Origin: an uncultured Verrucomicrobiota bacterium
Lineage (GTDB): Bacteria; Verrucomicrobiota; Verrucomicrobiia; Limisphaerales; UBA9464
Assembly (NCBI GenBank): GCA_903864375.1
Contig: CAIPFS010000421.1
Location: 1 to 9,482, forward strand
DNA length: 9,482 nt
Direction: 5' to 3'
How positions within the stretch are numbered: position 1 is the stretch's first letter; every line of letters begins with the position of its first letter. Below the pieces are notes generated by a model that was not told where the DNA came from, made no database searches, and worked only from the letters and a program-made list of their open reading frames with translations. The translations under genes were made by a program, and so were the position numbers. This document shows positions 1 through 5,912 of the stretch, piece by piece.

Positions 1-161
1 AGCACCCGCACCCCGCAGAACCCCGCATACGCCTGCATCCAGTGCACAAACTGCTCCTTCTCATTGGGTCCAAAGGCCAGCCGCCGCTCCACCACCCGCG
101 AAATGCAATGGTAGTACGCTCGACCCACCCCGGAATCCATCTTCAAACGCCCTCGCCGCAT
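1..161 (-). CDS. REP-associated tyrosine transposase (RAYT, Y1/TnpA_REP-type), 5' part only
   Basis: Reading the minus strand from the ATG at 161 gives 53 codons with no stop before the window edge. The protein begins MRRGRLKMDSG and continues with AYYHCISRVVERR and then FGPNEKEQFVHWM, ending near AGFCGVRVL. These blocks match the N-terminal part of REP-associated tyrosine transposases as I know them: a YYH-[CV]-x-SR motif, then an acidic F..EKE.F segment. Such enzymes are single-strand DNA nucleases of the HUH/Y1 superfamily, usually single-copy and domesticated, that act on REP palindromes. The HUH pair and the catalytic tyrosine lie further downstream and are outside the window, so activity cannot be judged. 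A second ATG at 142 is possible, but the RRxRLK lead-in is typical of the family and favours 161. The gene is divergent from prfB with 100 bases between them. Confidence 0.8.
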   Translation of the reverse strand, partial: MRRGRLKMDSGVGRAYYHCISRVVERRLAFGPNEKEQFVHWMQAYAGFCGVRV

Positions 162-261
162 GCGGGAATCGTAGCCAGACCACGGCCATTGTCAAACAGA
201 TGACCTGTCCCTTTGTCTTTCTCTTGCCAGTGTTCGTCGGTTGTTTAAAGTGATTCCGCGT

Positions 262-1411
262 ATGTTTGAGGTTACCCGGTCCAATATCGACACCCTGGCC
301 GCCAAAATGGCTCAGCTGCGGAGGTTTCTTTGACTTGGGTGCCTCCCAAAAACGGCTGGCTGAATTCGATGCCCAGATGTCGGGCGAGTCGTTTTGGCTC
401 CAGCCTGAAACCGCCCGCAAGGTCATCGATGAGGCCAATGCCCTGAAACGCAAAGTCGAGCCGTTCCTGAAATTTGAACGTCAACTGGACGACGTCCGTG
501 TGCTGCTTGAACTGGGTGAAGCCGAATCCGCCGCAGGACAGGATGCCGTCCAACGAGAGGCGGATGCGGAACTGGCCGTTGTCACTCGTGAGGTGGACAA
601 GTTTGAATTGGTGGTGCTACTGACCGGACCCCCACGACCAACGGAATTGCATTTTCAGCATCAATGCGGTGCCGGTGGAACCGAGGCTCAGGATTGGACC
701 GAGATGCTGTCGCGAATGTATTCCCGCTGGTTTGACGAGCGGGGCTGGAAGCATGAGGTCACTGATGCGCTTCCAGGCGAACAAGCCGGACTGAAGAGCG
801 TCACTTACTCGGTTCAGGGTGAAAATGCCTACGGCTTTTGCAAGGCCGAGCGGGGGGTTCATCGACTGGTCCGCATTTCTCCTTTTGATTCCAACAAGCG
901 CCGCCATACCAGCTTTTCAAGTGTCGATGTCATTGCCGAACTCGATGACCTGACGCTCTCGGACATCGTGGTGCCTGATAGTGAAATTCGGCGGGACACC
1001 TTCCGGTCGGGCGGCAAGGGCGGCCAGAACGTGAACAAGGTCGAAACCGCCGTCCGACTGACGCACATCCCGACCGGTTTGGTATCGGCATCGCAACAGG
1101 AGCGGAGTCAGGCGCAGAATGAGCAGAACGCGATGAAATTCCTCAAGGCCAAGCTTTTCGCATTGAAGCTCGACCAGATGAAATCGGATTTGGAAAAGTT
1201 CTACGGGGAAAAAGGCAGCGTCTCCTGGGGCAACCAGATTCGAAGCTACGTGTTTCAGCCGTATCGGATGGTGAAGGACCTGCGCACGGGAATTCAGTCC
1301 AGTGATGTTCAGGGCGTAATGGATGGCAACCTCGACGCTTACGTGAACGGCTGGCTGCGGGCCGGTTGCCCGCAAAAGCGCATGCCGGGAGTGAAGGACG
1401 ACGATGAGTAA
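262..1411 (+). CDS. prfB: Peptide chain release factor 2 (RF2), needs programmed +1 frameshift
   Basis: RF2 recognises UGA and UAA in the ribosomal A site and triggers peptide release. Translation starts at the ATG at 262 (MFEVTRSNIDTL), reads 23 codons, and meets a TGA at 331-333. The rest of the protein is in the +1 frame (codons from 332), giving 382 residues, close to the 365 of E. coli RF2. Landmarks in the joined protein are the stop-codon recognition tripeptide SPF at about 206-208, in RLVRISPFDS, and the peptidyl-transferase motif GGQ at about 253-255, in SGGKGGQNVN. HTSFSS and GTEAQDW blocks are also present. A single-frame reading from the TTG at 266 would give a false N-terminus (MRLPGP...); the 262 frame gives the expected MFE start. 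No strong Shine-Dalgarno is visible upstream. The 3' end overlaps trpC by 8 bases. PrmC would be expected to methylate the GGQ glutamine. Confidence 0.96.
320..334 (+). promoter_or_regulatory. prfB programmed +1 frameshift site (autoregulatory)
   Basis: The site has the classic bacterial layout: a Shine-Dalgarno-like GGAGG at 320-324, a 3-base spacer TTT, the slippery codon CTT at 328-330, then the in-frame stop TGA at 331-333 followed by C. The E. coli site (AGGGGG, 3 bases, CUU UGA C) has the same spacing and the same CUUUGAC core. When RF2 is scarce, the ribosome pauses on UGA and tRNA-Leu slips from CUU to UUU. Reading resumes at GAC (332) and full-length RF2 is made. When RF2 is plentiful, translation ends after 23 codons. 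The protein sequence supports this directly, because RF2 homology ends in frame 0 at the TGA and continues in frame +1 immediately after it. Confidence 0.95.
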
Positions 1412-2261
1412 GACGACGGATGAACGGGCGACGGTTCCGGGCCGAAATATTCTCGACATCATTGTTGCCCGAAAACGAATTGAGGTTTCCGCGTTGCCGA
1501 AGGAAACGGTCCACGCGGGATTGATTCGGGATCGACTGCGCGAACGCGGTGGCGTCCGTGATTTTATTGGGGCATTACGAAACCCACGCACTGGCGATGT
1601 CGGCCTGATTGCGGAGGTCAAGAAAGCGTCTCCCAGTGCCGGAGTCATTCGCGCGGATTTTGATCCGATCCGGATCGCCCGGGAGTATGAAGAGGCCGGA
1701 GCCAGTTGCCTGTCGGTGCTGACCGATGAGTCCTTTTTTCAGGGTTCACTCCAGTTTCTCCGGGATATTCGCTCGGCGGTATCGCTTCCCCTCCTGCGGA
1801 AGGATTTCATCATCGACGAGCGGCAAATCCTGGAGGCAGCGGAGTGGGGTGCGGATGCCATCCTCCTCATCGCCGCCATCCTTTCCGATGACGATTTGTC
1901 CCATTTCCAAGCCCTGGCCGAGGCTTCGGGCCTGGCGGTTCTGGTAGAGGTCCACGATGAGGCTGAATTGGACCGGGTCCTGCGCGTGGGATCGAGGTTA
2001 CTTGGGATCAACAATCGCGACCTGAAGACCTTTAAGGTGGATTTGGGAACCACCGAGCGGCTGGCGGATCGTGTGCGCTCCAGTGGTTCGTCGGAGCCCA
2101 TCCTATTGGTGGCGGAGAGCGGCCTCCATACCCGGTCGGACGTGGTTCGCGTCAAGAAGGCGGGAGCCGGGGCCATCCTGGTCGGAGAATCGTTGATGCG
2201 CAGTCCGGATATCGCAGTCAAGGCGGGAGAGTTGATTGGGGCAGGTGGCGAAAGATTGTGA
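1404..2261 (+). CDS. trpC: Indole-3-glycerol phosphate synthase (TrpC)
   Basis: This enzyme closes the indole ring in tryptophan synthesis, converting CdRP to indole-3-glycerol phosphate with loss of CO2 and water. The 285-residue protein is a single (beta/alpha)8 barrel of normal length, with no fused TrpF. Visible family motifs are AEVKKASPS (E71, K73), SVLTDESFFQGS (about 105-115), LRKDFIID (K133), DAILLIAAIL (151-160), VEVHDE (E182), GINNRDL (N203, R205), ESG (238-240) and GAGAILVGESL (254-263). The catalytic Glu/Lys residues known from characterised family members are all present. The ATG at 1404 lies inside the last codons of prfB (8-base overlap), so translational coupling is likely. 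No other trp gene is in the window, so the pathway genes appear scattered here. The gene ends in TGA, an RF2-dependent stop. Confidence 0.96.
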   Translation: MSKTTDERATVPGRNILDIIVARKRIEVSALPKETVHAGLIRDRLRERGGVRDFIGALRNPRTGDVGLIAEVKKASPSAGVIRADFDPIRIAREYEEAGASCLSVLTDESFFQGSLQFLRDIRSAVSLPLLRKDFIIDERQILEAAEWGADAILLIAAILSDDDLSHFQALAEASGLAVLVEVHDEAELDRVLRVGSRLLGINNRDLKTFKVDLGTTERLADRVRSSGSSEPILLVAESGLHTRSDVVRVKKAGAGAILVGESLMRSPDIAVKAGELIGAGGERL

Positions 2262-2556
2262 ACCAGTGCCGACCGCAGAACCAAAATCCAAAGATCGAAC
2301 CGGGGCACCTCCTCCAATCTGGTTAAAAATCGGTCCGTTACTGATTTCCATTGTTGGCGTAATAATTCTTTTGATTGGGCTCAGTGATCTCACTGGTGCA
2401 TCTCTGCCTTACCAAGACCCAACGCCGGAGTTGTTGGCGGTTCAGCGTGGCCAGATGGCGACGGCGAGGTTCGTGGCTTGGGCTGGCGGTTTGATTTTAT
2501 TCGTTGGAATGGTGTGGGCCATCCTCCATCGACGTTCCCGATCCGTTAACCCGTGA
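2236..2556 (+). CDS. Small two-helix membrane protein, function unknown
   Basis: I do not recognise this 106-residue protein. It has a hydrophilic N-terminus (about 1-26), a hydrophobic helix at about 29-49 (WLKIGPLLISIVGVIILLIG), a short acidic, proline-containing loop, a second helix at about 78-97 (FVAWAGGLILFVGMVWAIL) and a basic C-terminal tail (HRRSRS). The charge pattern suggests both ends are cytoplasmic. The most likely start is the TTG at 2236, which has a GGGAG Shine-Dalgarno 6 bases upstream and overlaps the end of trpC by 26 bases. GTG codons at 2245 and 2266 are alternatives; 2266 would place the start just after the trpC stop. The overlap suggests co-translation with prfB and trpC. 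The two well-formed helices argue that the frame is real. Confidence 0.6.
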   Translation: MGQVAKDCEPVPTAEPKSKDRTGAPPPIWLKIGPLLISIVGVIILLIGLSDLTGASLPYQDPTPELLAVQRGQMATARFVAWAGGLILFVGMVWAILHRRSRSVNP

Positions 2557-2568
2557 CCGAATACCCGC

Positions 2569-2593
2569 CGGACCGCGAACTTCCTGCGGTCCG
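2569..2593. terminator. Stem-loop in the convergent gap, possible bidirectional terminator
   Basis: The bases at 2569-2576 (CGGACCGC) pair perfectly with 2586-2593 (GCGGTCCG), giving an 8-base, GC-rich stem with a 9-base loop. It sits in the 61-base gap between the ends of the small membrane-protein gene and the HD-domain gene, where a shared terminator is expected. There is no run of T on either side, so it is not a canonical intrinsic terminator. It could instead mark 3' ends or block exonucleases. Confidence 0.4.
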
Positions 2594-2617
2594 TCCAAGA
2601 AATTGAAGCCCCTGAAC

Positions 2618-3211
2618 CTATTGTTTCAGGTACACCAGCGGCACTCCCAATTCCTGTCGAAGGAGGTCTCCCTTCCGTTGGACAGCCTCGATTTCGGGCG
2701 CCAGTTCATCGGTTCCCTGGAGGAGAAAGTGAAGGCCTGACGGTTCGGAGCGAATCACGACGTGTTCGACCCGCTGAATGTGTCGGCGGTCCAAGGCATC
2801 CGCGACCCGAAGGATGCCGCCCAGGTAACGAACGGTCTGCTGATCGGGGGGCGGGAGTAAGGCGAAATCCAAATGATGTGGGGCGGGAAGCGCCTTGCGA
2901 TGGTAGCGTGCGATGAGGGCGATCCGTTCGATATCCGGCTGACTGACCCCCGGCCAGGCATAGTCCCGAATCAATCGGGCGGTGGCTTTGTGATGACCTG
3001 AGCCGTCCGGACCGGAAACGGTCCAGCCAATGTCGTGCAGCAGGGCCGCTGCTTCCAAAAGGTCGGCGCTTCCGGGATGTTCCATGCCCATCGGAAGCAG
3101 GCCCGACAGGATTTGCCCCGCAAGGCGGGCCACATGGAGTGGGTGTTCGGGTTCCCGCTCGTAGAGCTCAAACAGGCAACGAACACCGTCGCGGAGTGCG
3201 GCGGAATTCAT
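2618..3211 (-). CDS. Stand-alone HD-domain protein matching the Ppx/GppA C-terminal domain
   Basis: The 197-residue protein has a full set of HD-superfamily metal-ligand candidates: H26 (PLHVARLA), the H59-D60 pair (ALLHDIGW), H73/H74 in GHHKATARLI, H104 in IARYHRK and D138 in RVADALDR. This order matches the HD-like domain that follows the ASKHA phosphatase domain in long Ppx/GppA enzymes. The C-terminal part (HVVIRSEPSGLHFLL) resembles the tail of that domain. I chose the ATG at 3211 because it overlaps the upstream ppx stop as ATGA (3208-3211) and gives MNSAALRDGVRCL; the frame is open further upstream, but that stretch overlaps ppx. It probably acts together with the Ppx half, perhaps on polyphosphate or (p)ppGpp; that role is inferred. 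It ends in TAG, which shows TAG is a working stop in this genome. Confidence 0.85.
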   Translation of the reverse strand: MNSAALRDGVRCLFELYEREPEHPLHVARLAGQILSGLLPMGMEHPGSADLLEAAALLHDIGWTVSGPDGSGHHKATARLIRDYAWPGVSQPDIERIALIARYHRKALPAPHHLDFALLPPPDQQTVRYLGGILRVADALDRRHIQRVEHVVIRSEPSGLHFLLQGTDELAPEIEAVQRKGDLLRQELGVPLVYLKQ

Positions 3212-4131
3212 GCCAGGAGGGCGGCGTGCCGCAGACCACGGGTGGAGATGCGCAAGTCCGCAAAGCCAAACACATCCACGATGGCCATGTAAATGGCGGC
3301 ACCCGTCAGGATCACATCGGCTCGCTCGGGAGGAAGACCGGGAATTTTGCGACGTTCGGCGATGGGCAACTTCCAAAGCTGCCCCACCATTTCATCGAGT
3401 TGGGCGGCATCCAGGACAGTGGATTCGATAATGTCCCGGTCAAAATCGGCCCGTTGATGGCGGATCAGTGCCAGGATGGCGGTGGTTCCGCCCACACCGA
3501 TCACCTGTTGAGGAGGCCATTGCTGGAGCGCCGGTCGCAACGTCGGCGCGACCTCGCAATCGAGGAAATTCCTCAAGACAGTCCGGCATCGTTGGAGGCC
3601 TTCCCCTCCGGGATTGTCACCCGGCCGAACGGACTCAAACAGGCGAACGCTGCCCAAGGGAAAGCTCTTTTGGTAGCCAATGAAATCGTCCTGACCGAGC
3701 ACGAATTCGGTGCTTCCCCCCCCCACGTCCAGAACCAGAAGTGGAAGATGGTTGCGTCCCGGCTGAGTGGCAACCCCGGCAAAAGCCCACCGAGCCTCCT
3801 GTTCCCCCTAAATGATTTCCGGCGGAACACCTGAGGCATCCGTCAGGAGGTGCACCAACTCCGGGGCATTGCTCGCTTCACGGGCGGCGCTGGTGGCGAT
3901 GAGGCGTAAATGCGCGGCACCCAATTGGTGGGCATCCGTGGCGTAGCGCCGGACGGCCTCCGCAGTGGCCACGAGCGATTCCCGACTCAGGAGCCCCGTC
4001 TCATAGAGTCCACGTCCGAGGCGGGTCTGCTGAGAGCCCTCCCAGACGGGATGCACCTCGCCATCCGTCACGTCGGCCACCAGCAGCTTGACAGAATTGG
4101 TCCCCACATCGATGACGGCGCGGCGCGGCAT
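3208..4131 (-). pseudogene. Ppx/GppA-type phosphatase (exopolyphosphatase / pppGpp phosphatase), interrupted by TAG at codon 108
   Basis: Homology to the ASKHA-fold Ppx/GppA family runs in one frame from the ATG at 4131 (MPRRAVIDVGTNSVKLLVAD) to the TGA at 3208, 308 codons in all. A single TAG at 3808-3810 interrupts it. The first 107 codons carry the phosphate-1 loop (DVGTNSVKLL) and the ATSAAREASN block. After the stop come GEQEARWAFAGV, the phosphate-2 loop DVGGGSTEF (about 135-143) and GVGGTTAILA, ending in STRGLRHAALLA. Family members normally have ISG-x-EEAR here, so the TAG replaces a serine and could be one C-to-A change from TCG. The conserved catalytic glutamate of the family lies just after the stop, so the short N-terminal product should be inactive. 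No good in-frame restart is visible downstream. It may be a recent pseudogene, a strain-level mutation or a sequence error. The HD gene follows with an ATGA overlap. Confidence 0.85.
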
Positions 4132-4160
4132 GGAATGCCGGGAGGATGCAGGGGTCCTCC
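4126..4160 (-). promoter_or_regulatory. Two adjacent hairpins at the ppx translation start
   Basis: A perfect 6-base inverted repeat, CGGCAT at 4126-4131 with ATGCCG at 4135-4140 and a 3-base loop, includes the ppx start codon. Directly next to it, GGAGGA (4141-4146) pairs with TCCTCC (4155-4160) around an 8-base loop. On the ppx mRNA the first element reached is a Shine-Dalgarno-like GGAGGA, held in the upstream stem about 23 bases before the ATG. This arrangement could restrict translation initiation. Effects are inferred from the pairing only. Confidence 0.35.
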
Positions 4161-4243
4161 TACGGGAGTCACGGAAAAGCGGATGGGGAGGTTGAAAAGG
4201 GTGTGTCTTGCCCCGGGGAGGGCAACGGCGGATAGTAGCGGGC

Positions 4244-4720
4244 ATGCCGTCGCCCACCCTGGTTCAGCCCCGCACCGCCCGCGAACGGGACCGTGAGCCC
4301 GTGATCCAGTTTTCAGTGTTTATGGCCAACCGGCTGGGTCGACTGCATGATGTGGTCCGGCACCTGGCGGAACCCGAGGTCCACATTCTGGCTCTCACGA
4401 TGCTGGACACCACCGACAGCACCATCCTTCGGATGATCGTGGACGACCCGGATCGCACCCGCTCCATCCTGGAAAAACATCAATTCCCTTTCACCGAAAC
4501 CACCCTTCTGGTCGTTGAATTAGACTACGAACATCAAATTCAGGGGATGCTGGAGGCCTTGCTCGAGGCGGAACTGAACGTCCATTACATCTACCCGTTC
4601 CTGAGTCGCCCTGCCGGAAAATCGGCGCTGGCCATCAGTATTGAGCATCCCGACGTGGCCGAGGTCGCCCTTCGTCGACACCAGTTTGCCGTGCTGTATC
4701 AGGCAGACCTGGCACGGTAG
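4244..4720 (+). CDS. Tandem ACT-domain protein
   Basis: The 158-residue product from the ATG at 4244 holds two ACT-type units. The first is at about 20-85 (VIQFSVFMANRLGRLHDVVRHL, then VHILALTMLDTTDSTILRMIVDD). The second is at about 88-152 (LLVVELDYEHQIQGMLEALLEAELNVHYIYPF). The pattern of beta-strand, GRL/Q-x-x helix and 'n-x-ilal' strand is typical of ACT domains, which bind amino acids and regulate metabolic enzymes. There is no catalytic domain. Short tandem-ACT proteins of this kind are known in several bacterial groups as likely stand-alone amino-acid sensors; the ligand cannot be told from sequence. A GTG at 4301, right at the first strand, is a plausible alternative start, since the first 19 residues are not ACT-like and no strong Shine-Dalgarno precedes 4244. 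It is divergent from ppx, with 112 bases between the starts that must hold the promoters. Confidence 0.82.
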   Translation: MPSPTLVQPRTARERDREPVIQFSVFMANRLGRLHDVVRHLAEPEVHILALTMLDTTDSTILRMIVDDPDRTRSILEKHQFPFTETTLLVVELDYEHQIQGMLEALLEAELNVHYIYPFLSRPAGKSALAISIEHPDVAEVALRRHQFAVLYQADLAR

Positions 4721-4753
4721 GTCCAGGGCCGAATCCGTTCACTCGACCGAATC

Positions 4754-4774
4754 ACAACCTTTTCACCGGGTTGT
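4754..4774 (+). promoter_or_regulatory. Hairpin just upstream of the glycosyltransferase start
   Basis: ACAACC at 4754-4759 is the exact reverse complement of GGTTGT at 4769-4774, with a 9-base loop. The 3' arm ends 6 bases before the GTG start at 4781, where a Shine-Dalgarno would be expected and none is clear. It could modulate initiation or be a weak terminator for the ACT gene. A 6-base stem can arise by chance. Confidence 0.25.
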
Positions 4775-4780
4775 CCCATC

Positions 4781-5872
4781 GTGAATCCTGTCCCGCCACT
4801 CCGCCGCATTCTGGTCATTGCGTTGTCCGGCATTGGAGACACGTTGATTGCGACGCCATTGATCCATGAGCTTGGACTTCATTTTCCCGGGGCGGTGATC
4901 GAGGCCCTTGTCTTGTGGCCGGGCTCCCGCCAAATCCTCGAGGGAAACCCCCATCTCCACGCGGTTCATCAGCACGACTTTCTTTGTCGGTCCAAGAGGG
5001 AAACGCTGGGATTTCTAGCTTCGATGAGGCGGAGAAACTATGACCTCTCCGTCAATGTCCACACGCTGGGTCGCCGGGAATATCGCTACGTTGCCCGGGC
5101 GATATCCGCCCGCCGACGTCTCAGCCATTCTTATGAGAACCAAGGGTGGCTGGACCGATGGCTGGTAACGGATCAGATACCGCAGGACTATGCGGTCCAT
5201 AGTGTGGTGAACAACAACCGGCTTCTGGGTTTGCTGGGGCTCGAACCTCAATTGCCGACCCCTTCCTATGAACTCTACCTGTCGGCAGAGGAAGAGGCTT
5301 TCGCCGAACAATTCATTGGGACGGAGGGGTTGAGGGGGCAGCGGTTGCTGGGAGTGCACGTTGGTTCGGGCGGGACCAAGAATCTGGCATTGCGGCGATG
5401 GCCACTGGACCACTATCGGGAATTGTTCGGTGAGGTGCATCGTCGGATCCCGGGACTTCAGATTCTCCTGTTCGGAGGACCTGAGGAACAAGCAGCCCAT
5501 GAACAACTGGCGCGGGCGATCCCGAATGGGTTGCACCTTCCCCGAACTCCGACCTTGCGCAAGGCGGCGGCGTTGGTGAAGCGCTGCCATGCCTTTCTCA
5601 GCGTGGACACCGTCTTCATGCATCTGGCTGCGGCGGTCCGGGTTCCCCGGCAGCTGGTCATTGAAACCCCCACCGTCAACCCGCCCATCCTACCACTCCG
5701 AAGCGACTGGACCCTCATCCCCAACCCGGCGGTGGGTGGACGAAATCTGGACTATTATCGATATGATGGGCGCCCCATCGCCGGGTCTACGGAGGAAATC
5801 CAGGCCTTGATGCGATCCGTCACCGTGGACATGGTCTTGAAACACCTTCTGGAGGCTCTGGATCCGACCTGA
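4781..5872 (+). CDS. Glycosyltransferase family 9 protein (heptosyltransferase-like)
   Basis: The 363-residue protein has the two-Rossmann (GT-B) layout of family 9, which includes the heptosyltransferases that build the lipopolysaccharide inner core. The N-terminal nucleotide-fold start RRILVIALSGIGDTLIATPLI (about 8-28) contains the GD-x4-TP signature. In the C-terminal half are HVGSGGTKNLALRRWP (193-208), the FGGPEE turn (231-236) and SVDTVFMHLAAAV (274-286), the region that contacts the nucleotide-sugar donor. The segment after it (VIETPTVNPPILPL) departs from the usual LFGP-type sequence of characterised heptosyltransferases, so the sugar donor is uncertain. The start is GTG at 4781, with no clear Shine-Dalgarno. 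The enzyme is probably cytoplasmic or membrane-peripheral and acts in outer-membrane glycolipid or other envelope glycan assembly. It follows the ACT gene by 60 bases on the same strand and converges on clpX. Confidence 0.88.
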   Translation: MNPVPPLRRILVIALSGIGDTLIATPLIHELGLHFPGAVIEALVLWPGSRQILEGNPHLHAVHQHDFLCRSKRETLGFLASMRRRNYDLSVNVHTLGRREYRYVARAISARRRLSHSYENQGWLDRWLVTDQIPQDYAVHSVVNNNRLLGLLGLEPQLPTPSYELYLSAEEEAFAEQFIGTEGLRGQRLLGVHVGSGGTKNLALRRWPLDHYRELFGEVHRRIPGLQILLFGGPEEQAAHEQLARAIPNGLHLPRTPTLRKAAALVKRCHAFLSVDTVFMHLAAAVRVPRQLVIETPTVNPPILPLRSDWTLIPNPAVGGRNLDYYRYDGRPIAGSTEEIQALMRSVTVDMVLKHLLEALDPT

Positions 5873-5898
5873 TGAAGTACAGGAAACCAACCGGGATG

Positions 5899-5912
5899 GC
5901 CTGCCGTCAGGC
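5899..5912. terminator. Small stem-loop at the convergent clpX / glycosyltransferase ends
   Basis: GCCTG (5899-5903) pairs with CAGGC (5908-5912) around a 4-base loop, overlapping the clpX stop codon. The gap between the two convergent genes is only 34 bases. There is no T-tract, and a 5-base stem is weak, so this is only a candidate for ending transcription. Confidence 0.2.

Noticed and set aside
162..261. Promoter hexamers and similar GATTCC-GC-ATG sequences in the divergent gap between the transposase gene and prfB
   Set aside because: A TTGCCA at 224-229 has no convincing -10 at a proper distance. The imperfect inverted similarity between the two gene starts (about 157-170 and 252-264) is short and could be chance.
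917..1648. A 243-codon open frame on the minus strand
   Set aside because: It is antisense to the well-supported prfB and trpC, spans their junction, and has no recognisable motifs.
3808..3810. Idea that TAG is reassigned to an amino acid in this genome
   Set aside because: The HD-domain gene and the ACT-domain gene both end in TAG at the expected family length, so TAG is a normal stop here. Frameshift rescue is also excluded, because both sides of the stop are in the same frame.
3139..3834. A 231-codon open frame on the plus strand opposite ppx
   Set aside because: Despite the nonsense codon in ppx, family motifs are clear on the minus strand. The plus frame looks like a codon-bias shadow.
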